Origin: Rhodanobacteraceae bacterium
Lineage (GTDB): Bacteria; Pseudomonadota; Gammaproteobacteria; Xanthomonadales; SZUA-5
Direction: 5' to 3'
Assembly (NCBI GenBank): GCA_016717705.1
Contig: JADKFD010000024.1
Coordinates: forward strand, 15,759 to 79,758
Length of the DNA stretch: 64,000 bases
The translations under genes were made by a program, and so were the position numbers. This document shows, piece after piece, positions 9,513-17,556 of the stretch (within the stretch, counting starts at the first letter, position 1; every line of letters begins with the position of its first letter). The notes beneath the pieces are model-generated. The model did no database searches, had not been told where the DNA came from, and saw only the letters and a list, made by a program, of their open reading frames with translations.

Positions 9513-10089
9513 ATGAAAATCCAGACCTCCCTGCGCATCCTCGCCATTGCTCTGACCGCTGTCGGCGGCATCGCCCTGGCCGGAGAACACATCACCGACA
9601 GCACCGAATTCCAGGTGCGTACCGCCAGTGGCCAGGTGGAGAAGGTCAAGATCGACGACCTCGCCGTCGGCGAAGTGCGCAATGTCACCAGTGAGGCAGG
9701 CACTTCCGTGGTGGTCGGGCGCCATGAGAAAGGCTACGTGCTCGACATCGCCGGTGAACGCATCGAGGTGAACACTCCCCGACGTGCAGTCGCTTTCCAC
9801 CGAGGAAGAACTGGTGATCAACGGTGGCGACGGCCACGACAAGCAGATCGTGGTCAAGCTCGACGACCACGGACATGGGCACGCCGCTGGCGCCGACGCC
9901 GCGACCAGCAAGCGTCGTATCGTGGTGGTCACGCCCGACGGCACGGATGGCAAGACCATCCGCATCGAAGAAGGCGAAGGCGCCGAGAAGCTGGTCCACG
10001 AGATGGACCTCAACGACCCCGAGCTCGGCGACAAGCGCGTCATGGTCGTGCGCAAGATCGAAAAGACCGTGACCGAAGGCGAGAACTGA
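9513..10089 (+). CDS. Small exported acidic protein, sigma-54-controlled (frameshift at C4 run)
   Basis: ATG 9513 begins a signal peptide (MKIQTSLRILAIALTAVGG, cleavage near ALA-GEH). The frame then gives a charged mature region to about residue 89. At the CCCC run 9777-9780 the frame must move by one base to continue as PDVQSLSTEEELVINGG to the stop at 10089; reading CCC instead of CCCC restores one protein of about 190 residues. The second half contains a His/Asp/Gly-rich stretch (DDHGHGHAAGADA) and several beta-hairpin-like VVV.TPDG.DGKTI segments. I recognise no family. It stands alone behind the sigma-54 promoter and the two-component pair, so it is probably the output of that system, perhaps an envelope-stress or metal-related protein (inference). 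Confidence 0.65.
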
Positions 10090-10206
10090 GCTGCAAAGGA
10101 CTGCGCCGCCCGGCCGCCCCATCCACGCAGGATGTGGTGAGTGAAACGAACCGCATCCTGCTGGGGCGCAGGCGCACGCACGCAAGCCAGCGCCTTCAGG
10201 CAAGCC

Positions 10207-10389
10207 TCAAGCTTGCTTGTGCGACTTTCCAGGAATGGCGTCGATCAGGGCGCCGAAAGCAGTACCCAAGGCCAGACCCAGCGCCATTTGATCGAATGCA
10301 AGCCCCAGCGCCAGACCGACCCCGGCGCCGACGGCGATGCCGCTTCCCGATTGGTACTGATGTTTGCGCGGTTGCATCTCTGAGCCCAT
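10207..10389 (-). CDS. Small glycine-rich membrane protein
   Basis: 60 residues from ATG 10389, which has GGAG seven bases upstream. ATG 10395 is possible, and the frame stays open to 10539. After a short polar N terminus (QPRKHQYQSG) a hydrophobic helix pair follows with small residues every third or fourth position (GAGVGLALGLAF, LGLALGTAFGALI), a glycine-zipper-like pattern that usually packs in a membrane. It ends in a basic tail. No family name is offered. It is transcribed against the exported protein before it and divergently from the LysR gene. Confidence 0.55.
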   Translation of the reverse strand: MGSEMQPRKHQYQSGSGIAVGAGVGLALGLAFDQMALGLALGTAFGALIDAIPGKSHKQA

Positions 10390-10563
10390 CGTCATGCTCC
10401 GTTGAGTGACAGTCCGATCGATCGTCGTCCGGGCAAAGTCCAGCTGCTTGCCCCGAACGCTCTGCCGGAATCGACGCCTGGGGTCAGTTTGCAGATCGGT
10501 GAGGCCATTGATAAGCAGGCGCAATCGACTATCTTTCATACACCACGCGTATGAATGACAGCC

Positions 10564-11502
10564 ATGTCCGACCTGTTGACCTGGTACCGGAGCTATTGTC
10601 GCGTCGTCGAGACCGGCTCGTTCAGTGCGGTTGCCGCCGAATCTGCCACCACCCAGCCCACCATTTCACGTCAGGTCGCTGCACTTGAGCGCCATCTGGA
10701 TACCTTGTTGTTGCAGCGCAGTACGCGCGCGCTGACGCCCACCGACGATGGTCTGCTGTTCTACCAGCAAGCCCGCCTGGTATTGGCCGCGGTGGACAGC
10801 GCCGAGAGTCTGGTCGGCCGACGTCGGTCAGAGCCCAGTGGTCGGCTGCGTCTGGCCTGCCCGGTCGTTTTCGGTCGGATGCATCTGGTTTCGCGCGCCA
10901 GCAAGTTCCTGCAGCGTTACCCGAAACTGGACATCGAGCTGGTCATGCGCGAGGAATTCGCCGATCTGGTCGAAGAAGGCATCGACCTGGCCATTCGCAT
11001 CGGCGAAATCCACGATCCGGGACTGGTGACGCGCCTGATCGGCACCACGCGACGGATGGTCGTGGCCTCGACCGCTTACCTTGATGCCAACGGCACACCA
11101 AACCATCCGGGCCAGCTCTCCGCGCATCAATGTGTACTGTTCACCCGGATCAGCGGTGGTGAAGTCTGGAATTTCGATGGGCCACAAGGCGCCGTCAGCG
11201 CGCAGGTCAACGGCCGTCTGCGCAGCAACAGCTCAGATGCGGTGCGCGAGGCGACGCTTGGCGGACTCGGAATCGCAGTGTTGCCCACCTGGCATTTTCC
11301 CGACGGTGTCCTGCCTGCCGGACTGCAGCAGATCCTGACCGACTTCGAGCCAGAGCGGCTGCCGATCCACGCGGTGTACTCTTCGCGCCGCCATCTGTCG
11401 CGCAAAGTTCGCGCGATGATCGATTTCCTGGCGGATGAGTTTTCCCGCCATGTGACTCTGGCGCCGTTGCACTGTCAACCTGCTGACACGCGCCAGGGTT
11501 AA
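10564..11502 (+). CDS. LysR-family transcriptional regulator
   Basis: 312 residues from ATG 10564; an in-frame ATG at 10555 adds three residues. The N-terminal winged helix-turn-helix is clear (VVETGSFSAVA, TTQPTISRQVAALE), followed by the linker helix and a type 2 periplasmic-binding-like effector domain (SGRLRLACPVVFGR, EGIDLAIRIGE, GLGIAVLPTW). The sequence resembles the CrgA/AaeR-like subgroup that often controls nearby oxidoreductase or efflux genes. No divergent target gene is obvious: the minus-strand small gene at 10207 is the nearest candidate, sharing the 175-bp upstream region. Confidence 0.92.
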   Translation: MSDLLTWYRSYCRVVETGSFSAVAAESATTQPTISRQVAALERHLDTLLLQRSTRALTPTDDGLLFYQQARLVLAAVDSAESLVGRRRSEPSGRLRLACPVVFGRMHLVSRASKFLQRYPKLDIELVMREEFADLVEEGIDLAIRIGEIHDPGLVTRLIGTTRRMVVASTAYLDANGTPNHPGQLSAHQCVLFTRISGGEVWNFDGPQGAVSAQVNGRLRSNSSDAVREATLGGLGIAVLPTWHFPDGVLPAGLQQILTDFEPERLPIHAVYSSRRHLSRKVRAMIDFLADEFSRHVTLAPLHCQPADTRQG

Positions 11503-11534
11503 CGTGGCTAGGTCATTCCGAGGAGGCAAACATC

Positions 11535-11774
11535 ATGACTACATGTGCATCAGCGCAAAATAACGTCGTTGCAAGCCCCATCCAGGCACCCGTCGACATA
11601 GACCTGGCGTCGGAGCCGAGCGACCCGTCGGAGCAACTGCAGCGCCACGCGCTGATTGCCGAAGCGGCGTTCAAGATCGCCGAACAACGCGGTTTTGCTC
11701 CCGGCCATGAGCTCGATGACTGGCTGGCCGGCGAGCGCGAAGTCGATCAGCACCTGTCCGCCACCGAGCACTGA
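11535..11774 (+). CDS. DUF2934 small protein
   Basis: 79 residues. The C-terminal half carries the DUF2934 pattern: an alpha helix with AAFKIAEQRGF followed by PGHELDDWLAGEREV. The first 30 residues are low in structure. Members are short cytoplasmic proteins of unknown function, common in proteobacteria. A GGAGG ribosome site (11521-11525) sits ten bases before ATG 11535. It lies 32 bp after the LysR gene in the same direction and may share its transcript. Confidence 0.72.
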   Translation: MTTCASAQNNVVASPIQAPVDIDLASEPSDPSEQLQRHALIAEAAFKIAEQRGFAPGHELDDWLAGEREVDQHLSATEH

Positions 11775-11807
11775 GACGCGCAGCCCGGCCGAGTCGGCGC
11801 GAGTCGA

Positions 11808-13803
11808 TCAATCCACCTTTCCAGTGATCAACCGCGTACTGCGGCGGAAAGTCAGATAGGCCCACATCCATTCGAAGGCCACGGCGACGCGGCTGCGCAG
11901 GCTGGCCAGGAACAGCACGTGCACGGCGCCCCAGAACCACCAGGCCAGTGGGCCGCTCAAGCGAACGAAGCCGAAATCAGCGACCGCGGACTTGCGGCCG
12001 ATGGTGGCGAGGCTGCCCATATGCTGGTAGCGGAAGTGCGGCGGCTTGGGCTTGTCGCGCAGTTGCGCGTCGATCACGCGGGCGACATAGGCGCCGCCCT
12101 GTTTGGCCGCGGGCGCGAGGCCCGGCACCGGCTGGCCGTTCCAGGCATCGCTGGCGACGGTGTCGCCGATCGCGTAGACCGCGGGCAATCCAGGGACACC
12201 CAGATCAGGCCCGACCTGGATGCGACCGGCCTTGTCCGCCGCGACGCCGAGCCACTCGGCTGCCGGCGATGCCGCCACACCGGCGGCCCAGAGCACAGTG
12301 CGCGGGTATCCGCAGGCCGCTGACGGTCACGCCCTGCGCATCGATGGCTTCCACGCGGCTGTTCAGACGCACGTCCACGCCGAGCGCCGTCAACGATCTC
12401 TGCGTGGCCGCGGATAGCGAGACCGGGAAGCTCGGCAACACGCGTTCGGCCGATTGCACCAGGATCACCCGCGCTTGCGCCGGATCGATCTGGCGAAACT
12501 CGCCGGACATGCCGTGCCGAGCCAGTTCGGCGATGGCGCCGGCCAGTTCGACGCCGGTCGGGCCGGCGCCGACGATGACAAAGTTCATCCATGCCGTGCG
12601 CTCGGCGTCGCTGTTGGCGGTCTCGGCCATCTCACGCAGATGCTCGCGCACCGGCGTGGCGATGTCTGCCGGCGACAGGCCAGCGGTGGCTACCTGATAC
12701 AGCAGTGGCTGGAACAGATGGTAGTTGTGCTGATCGACCAGGGTGATGCGACAGCGGCTGCGGCGCAGCCCGGCAACCACCGCGAGCCCGCCGAAACCAG
12801 CGCCGACCACCACCACATGCGGCAGCGCGGGATCGATGGCAGGAAGAGGTCCTTGCTGGCCTTGCAGCCCGCGTTTGAGCCACTCATCGGTCGCCAGCAC
12901 GCCCGGCCCGTGCACCAGGATCAGCAGCAGCAGGCTGGCGAGGAAAGTCAGCTCGCTGCTGACCAGCGGCGCCAGTTCACCCTGCAGCGCCACGCTGAGC
13001 AGGCACAGCAGCGCGACCAACGCCGCCATGCGCGTCGCCAGCCCTGCGGCGAGCAACAGCGCGGAGGCCACCAGCAGCCCGCGCAAGACGCTGCCCACGG
13101 CCGCCGTCTGCAGCAAGGGGCTGCCGTCGCCGGGGTCGAGGAAGGTGATTCGGCCGAACCATGCGGCCAGCGGTTGCGGGTCGTAGCTGGCGCTGGCAAG
13201 CAACTGCGGGGCGAGCTGCCCGAGTGCAGTCAGCAGCACCAGCGCGACCAGCAGACGCTGCAGCAGATAGACCAGCGGCAGCGCGTGGCGATCGAGCAAC
13301 GCATAGGCGCGGTGCAGCAACAGGCCGCCGGGCAGCGCCGAGTCGCCCATGCCCTTGCCGAGCAACTGATCGAGCGACAGCCCGCGCGCACCGGTCAGTG
13401 CCAGACTCAGCAGCAACCCGATCGTGTAGAGATTGCTGTTGAGCTCATGGTATTCGACGTGTACCACGAGGGTCAGCGCCGCCAACGCCAGCGCGGCCGG
13501 GCGCGTTGCCAGTCCGACGGCGAGCAGCAAGCCGCCGATCAGTTCGACGCCGACGCCGGTCCAAGCGGCCTGCGCCGGACTCATCCAGCTCACCGGGTAT
13601 TCGTAAGTGGCGAGCAAAATTGCGGTGTTCCAGTCCGTGAGCTTGAGGATGGCGGACAGCACAAAGCCCTGCGCCAGCCACAGCCGAATGATCAGATCCA
13701 ATGGCGCGCTGGCGGCAGCGCTCAGCATCCGCCCGACCTGGTTGCCGGACTCGATGACGCGGGCGGGCAGACGCGGAGAAGCCGGGGAGATCGAGGAGGT
13801 CAC
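11808..13803 (-). CDS. DoxX-DoxX-type II NADH dehydrogenase fusion (frameshift near 12302, internal deletion)
   Basis: Starting at 13803, two successive DoxX-like four-helix membrane modules (about residues 30-160 and 175-320) are fused to an FAD/NAD oxidoreductase of the NDH-2 type. The FAD site VVVGAGFGG, the LVDQHNYHLFQPLLYQVA signature, the NADH site VIVGAGPTGVELAG, and the late motifs VLWAAGV and VYAIGD are all visible. The frame shifts by one base near 12302 (GCGC tract) between ARVEAID and VLWAAGV. Between LSPADIA and VIVGAGPTG only about 25 residues remain where NDH-2 enzymes have about 100, so roughly 80 residues of the FAD domain are missing in frame near 12630. It overlaps bufC by 4 bp and ends the bufferin operon, taking the place of the usual separate DoxX gene. 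Membrane quinone reduction is the expected activity if the gene is intact. Confidence 0.8.
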
Positions 13804-14576
13804 GGGTTACTCCGGGTGGCGTCGTGTTGCAGCCAGCTCTGCCAGCGGGCCAGGGTCATTGCGAGGTCGAATTGCGGGTCTGCGTGCAGCGCCAGTTCCG
13901 CGGCAGCGCATACCGGTTGCGCGTCGAGCGCATCCAGGAAGGCGAACTGCGCGTCGCTGAGCACGTCGAACCGGACATCCAGACCGGCGCGCCGCACCAG
14001 GCATTTCACGCCGCCCTCATCCAGCGTCAGTGGCGCCGGTTCGGCGTCCTGATTGATCTGCCAGATCTGCAGCACCGGGAAACGCGAGCGGTAGATGCGC
14101 GCTGCGGGCACGTGTTGCAGGCGCAATTGCGCGAGCGCGGCATCATCGAGCGCTGCCAGGCTGGCCAGCGACAGACTGCGCTCGGGATCGCAGTCTGCGG
14201 CGCGGCCGACCTCATGCCGCAGCCATTCCAGCCGCGCCACATCCGCGAGATAGGGCAAACCCGCCAGAGCTTCGGTGGCGTCGATGTGATCGGCGAAATA
14301 CTCACCGTAATCCAGCACATTGCCGCTGGTCTTGGCATGAGTGCTGACATAGTTGCGTGTCAGTAGCTCGAAGCACTCGTTTCCGAGCAGACGGGCGACC
14401 ACCGGATAGATCGCCGCCAGCGCCTCGCGCAGGCCCAGGTGATGATTGTTGCTGTACACCGCCGTGCGCGCCGCGGCTTGCGCCGGATCGCCGGCGAGCA
14501 AGCCGTCGAGCGCGGCCGCATCGCCGCCGATCACGGCTGCCGCAAAGCGCTGTTGCAGCTGTGCCAGGGCAATCAT
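13800..14576 (-). CDS. bufC: DUF2063 / BufC (HvfC-like) partner of MNIO enzyme
   Basis: 258 residues. The N-terminal DUF2063 domain is recognisable (LQQRFAAAVIGGD, YSNNHHLGLREALAAIYP, LGNECFELLTRNYV), and a C-terminal part resembles the HvfC/BufC second domain. In bufferin-type operons this protein is the precursor-recruiting partner of the DUF692 oxygenase. Its ATG (14574-14576) overlaps the bufB stop as ATGA, and its own stop overlaps the DoxX-NDH-2 start by 4 bp, so the operon is tightly coupled. No frame problem is seen in this gene. Confidence 0.85.
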   Translation of the reverse strand: MIALAQLQQRFAAAVIGGDAAALDGLLAGDPAQAAARTAVYSNNHHLGLREALAAIYPVVARLLGNECFELLTRNYVSTHAKTSGNVLDYGEYFADHIDATEALAGLPYLADVARLEWLRHEVGRAADCDPERSLSLASLAALDDAALAQLRLQHVPAARIYRSRFPVLQIWQINQDAEPAPLTLDEGGVKCLVRRAGLDVRFDVLSDAQFAFLDALDAQPVCAAAELALHADPQFDLAMTLARWQSWLQHDATRSNP

Positions 14577-15404
14577 GGCGCTGACGCCAAGCTATCGATG
14601 AGCTGCTGCGCCTTGCCGGCTTCGGCCAGCAGCGTGTCCAGCGGCGGCAGTGCGCTGTCCCACTCGATCAGCGTCGGTCGCGCGCCGAAGCGCTGCAGTG
14701 CCTGCGCATACAGCGCCCACACTGGTGCGGCGACGGCGCTGTCGTGGGTGTCGAGCAACAGTCGGCCGTGCTCGCCGTCGCGTACGCAGTGCCCGGCCAG
14801 ATGGAACTGGCCGACCGATTCCGGCGGCAACGCGGCCAGATAGGCGAGCGGGTCGAAGCCGTGATTGTGGGCGTTGACGTAGAGGTTGTTGATGTCCAGC
14901 AGCAAGCTGGCAGCCGGCGCGCCGGGCGATGCTGGCGACGAATTCCCATTCGGGCATCTGGTCGGCGGCAAAGCGCACATAGCTCGACACGTTTTCGACC
15001 AGCAGCGGTCGTCGCAAGCAGTCCTGCACCTGCCCGATATGGCTGACCAGCACCTCGACGGCCGCCGCGGTGAACGGCAGTGGCAGCAGATCGTGCAGAT
15101 GTTGTCCGGACAGCGCGTTCCAGCTCAGGTGTTCGGAGACCAGCGCCGGCTGCACGCGCTCGACCAAAGCACGCAGGCGCGCCAGATGCTCGAGCGACAG
15201 TGCTCCGGCCGAACCGAGCGACAGTCCGACGCCATGCAAGGACAGCGGATAGCACTCGCGCGCCTGCAGCAGCAACGCCAGCGGCCTGCCACCGAGGCCG
15301 AAATGGTTCTCGCTGTGGACTTCGACGAACGCCAACGGCGGAGCTCGCTCCAGAACTTCCGCGAAGTGCGGCGCGCGCAGTCCGATGCCGACGCCTGCGC
15401 GCAT
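14573..15404 (-). CDS. bufB: DUF692 MNIO oxygenase, BufB-like (frameshift near 14910)
   Basis: MNIO enzymes use a cluster of non-haem irons in a TIM barrel to modify cysteines of ribosomal peptides. The start RAGVGIGLRAPHFAEVL, the LHGVGLSLGS and VSEHLSWN motifs, LLVENVSSY, the LLLDINNLYVNAHNHG segment and FHLAGH match DUF692 with its metal-binding His, Glu, Asp and Asn positions. The frame must shift by one base near 14910 (extra T in cagcttgctg) to join RRAGCQ with LLLDINN; total length is then about 277 residues, normal for the family. It lies 10 bp downstream of the small cysteine-containing precursor gene bufA. Confidence 0.86.
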
Positions 15405-15414
15405 GCGCCCAGGC

Positions 15415-15678
15415 TCAACCGGCGTCCGCGGTTTTCGGCGTCAGGCTGCCGCCACTGATCTTGTCGCAGGTGCCATTGGGCACGTAGATCCACGCATCCG
15501 GTTGGCGATCCTGCTTGCTGCTGCCGGCGCAGGAACTCGATGCCGTCTGGCAGTCGTTCTTGCCGGCCTTGGCCACGCCGAAGCACTTTTCCACCGGCGC
15601 AGGCGTGTCGGCGCGTGCGCTGGTGCTGAGCGCGATGGCGCCGACCAGGGCGGCTTTGAGCAATTGCAGGCTGTTCAT
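15415..15678 (-). CDS. bufA: Bufferin-like precursor (BufA1/DUF2282)
   Basis: 87 residues from ATG 15678, with GGAG eight bases upstream. A Sec-type signal peptide (about residues 1-24, LLKAALVGAIALSTSARA) precedes a mature core holding four cysteines: EKCFGVAKAGKNDC, SSCAGSSK and NGTC. That spacing and the AKAGKNDC string are characteristic of DUF2282/BufA1 bufferins, exported ribosomal peptides whose cysteines are oxidised by BufB/BufC and which sequester copper. It is the first gene of the minus-strand bufA-bufB-bufC-(DoxX-NDH-2) unit. No metal-response operator was recognised upstream. Confidence 0.88.
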   Translation of the reverse strand: MNSLQLLKAALVGAIALSTSARADTPAPVEKCFGVAKAGKNDCQTASSSCAGSSKQDRQPDAWIYVPNGTCDKISGGSLTPKTADAG

Positions 15679-15783
15679 GGTGATCACTCCGGTGGCTGGC
15701 AATCTCGGAAGACCGGCAATGGCGTCGGACGCTTGCAGGGGGCTGAGCCGCGAAGGACTCCGGGCACCGGATGCTCCACCAAC

Positions 15784-16181
15784 TCAGGAAGCGGTTCGTG
15801 TCTCACGCAACAACCACGCAAGCCACCCACCCGCCGTCACGTCATAAGCCATGCAGAACCACGGCCACCAGGCCGGAACGCCCGGGTTGGCGATGAAATG
15901 ACCATGCACCAGGTCGAATAGCCCGTGCGCGACCAGTGCGACAGCCACGATCCACAGGCTGCGCTTGAAGCCCAGGACCACGGCAACCAGAAAGGCGACG
16001 ATCACGCCCGATTCGATCAACAGTGCCTGGGTTGAACCGCCCATCACCGCGAACAACCCGTAGTACGAAGCGACGACGGCGAGCACGGTGGGATAGAAAG
16101 GCGCGATCGCGGTCAGAGACCCACGATGCGTGCGCCCAGCGACACGAAAAGTGCCAGAACAACTCCGACAAGAAACGCCAT
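15784..16181 (-). CDS. Small multi-helix membrane protein (DUF6010-like), two frame breaks
   Basis: The likely start is ATG 16181, giving MAFLVGVVLALFVSLGARIVGL. The sequence then meets a TGA, while the downstream frame continues with FYPTVLAVVASYYGLFAVMGG and further helices to WLAWLLRE at 15784. Two single-base insertions near 16113 and 16100 (ctctga and ctttc) would restore one protein of about 131 residues with four helices and the conserved NPGVPAWWPWFC loop. I recall similar small membrane proteins as DUF6010, but the name is tentative. The upstream regulator gene reads straight into this ATG without a stop. Confidence 0.55.
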
Positions 16182-17204
16182 CACAGATCTCTGGGTCGAT
16201 CTGGCAGCGGGCAGCGGCACCCACGCTGCGCCGAAAAAGCGCTCGCGGTAGTGGATCGGGCTGACACCGAACTGACGCTGGAATGCACGGCGCAGGCTCT
16301 GCTCGTTGGCATAGCCGGCACGTCCGGCGATGCTCTTCAGTGGCAGATCGGTTTCCTCCAGGGCGCGACAGGCAGCTTCCAGGCGCATCGCCTCCACGGT
16401 CTTGGCCGGAGTGCGACCGAGCGTTTGCGTGTAGACCCGCGCGAAGTTGCGTGTCGACATGCCGGCCTGCTCCGCCAGGCGTTCGATGCCAAGATCGTCG
16501 GCGATATGCGCGGCGATCCACACATGCAATTCGGAAAACCTGCCGCTGGCATCGGACTGCGCCGCAAGCGGCACGCTGAATTGCGACTGCCCGCCCGAGC
16601 GCTTGATGAACATCACCAGCTGTCGCGCGGTTTCAATCGCCACACGATGCCCGAAGTCCTCCTCGATCAGCGCCAGCGTCAGATCGATACCCGCGCTGAC
16701 GCCTGCCGAGGTCCACACCGAACCGTCGCGCACGTAAATGCGGTCGCCGTCGACTTTGACCGTCGGATGCAGCTTTTCCAGCCGCGCAATCCAGTCCCAA
16801 TGCGTGGCGACACGCTTGCCGTCGAGGCTGCCGGCGGCGGCGAGCAGGAACGCGCCGGTGCAGACCGAACACAGGCGCCGCACCTGCGACGCACGCGTCG
16901 CAATCCACGCGATCAGTTCCGGCGGCGCGTGCATTTCGCTGTCCTTGCTGCCACCGGGTACGATCAGCGTGTCGATCGCGACACCGTCCAGGCTGGACAG
17001 CGCCACGGTATCGATCTGCAAACCGGCGCTGGTAAGCACCAGTCCGCCATCGACGGATGCCACCCTGGTTTCGTACAAAACCGCTCCGCCGCCGGAGAAG
17101 CGCCTGCTCGCGGTAGACAGGGCCTGCAAGGGACCGGCGAGATCCAGCAGATTCATCTGATCGTGCGCCAGCAGTACGACGCGACGCGTTCTCGGGCTGG
17201 TCAT
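16113..17204 (-). CDS. GlxA-like AraC-family regulator with DJ-1/PfpI domain
   Basis: 363 residues as read from ATG 17204. The N-terminal half is a DJ-1/PfpI-like domain (LLAHDQMNLLDLAGPLQ, LIVPGG, CSVCTGAFLLAAAG). The C-terminal half is an AraC double helix-turn-helix (RLAEQAGMSTRNFAR, KSIAGRAGYANEQSLRRAF, GVSPIHYR). Related regulators sense small metabolites such as choline or glycine-betaine derivatives; the ligand here is unknown. The usual end would be shortly after PIHYRERF. Instead the frame runs on through AARSTQRS into a hydrophobic helix that belongs to the next gene. A TGATG stop-start is present one frame away at 16183-16179, so an indel is likelier than a true fusion. Confidence 0.85.
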   Translation of the reverse strand: MTSPRTRRVVLLAHDQMNLLDLAGPLQALSTASRRFSGGGAVLYETRVASVDGGLVLTSAGLQIDTVALSSLDGVAIDTLIVPGGSKDSEMHAPPELIAWIATRASQVRRLCSVCTGAFLLAAAGSLDGKRVATHWDWIARLEKLHPTVKVDGDRIYVRDGSVWTSAGVSAGIDLTLALIEEDFGHRVAIETARQLVMFIKRSGGQSQFSVPLAAQSDASGRFSELHVWIAAHIADDLGIERLAEQAGMSTRNFARVYTQTLGRTPAKTVEAMRLEAACRALEETDLPLKSIAGRAGYANEQSLRRAFQRQFGVSPIHYRERFFGAAWVPLPAARSTQRSVMAFLVGVVLALFVSLGARIVGL

Positions 17205-17540
17205 GGCAGTCACTTCCGAAAGTCCGCGGCGGATGCCGGTGAGCCATTGTTGAAAATCCGATATTGGCAGAAATGCCACAACACGTGCATTTTCGGCCAA
17301 GATCCATCCGGGTCTGTGCGTTGATGGACCGATGCGCCGACACGGGGGAGCAATCCCCGGCCCCCACCGCCGCAAGGCCGCCGCGTAAGCACCCAAAACC
17401 GGATTTCAGGGCACCGGCGGGAAGAGGCTGCGTGCAGCTCATAATGGCCCGGAGCGCCTACCTGACGCCGCCGGGATCACTTGGTCCGCTTCGCCGACAG
17501 CGGCCGTTTTCAGTCATTGCGGGCCCGCCGCCAGGCACCT
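17205..17540. other. Intergenic region between GlxA-like regulator and uxaA
   Basis: About 340 bp separate divergent genes. No convincing gene, repeat family or terminator was seen. It must hold the promoters of both the regulator and uxaA. Confidence 0.5.
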
Positions 17541-17556
17541 ATGATACCGGTGTCAT
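17541..17556. promoter_or_regulatory. Operator-like palindrome overlapping the uxaA start
   Basis: ATGATACCGGTGTCAT is a 16-bp palindrome with one mismatched pair, centred on CCGG and overlapping the first two bases of the uxaA ATG. A related site (ATGACACCGG with a degenerate right arm) lies before the transporter gene at 19425. Such sites suit a dimeric LacI- or GntR-type sugar-acid regulator, which is not in this window. Confidence 0.55.

Noticed and set aside
9784..10089. Separate 101-residue cytoplasmic gene
   Set aside because: It continues the exported protein once the C4 run is corrected, and has no start signal of its own.
12454..14052. 532-residue open frame on the plus strand
   Set aside because: It is antisense to the DoxX-NDH-2 and bufC genes and shows Gln/Arg-rich composition without family motifs; GC-rich codon bias leaves the opposite strand open.
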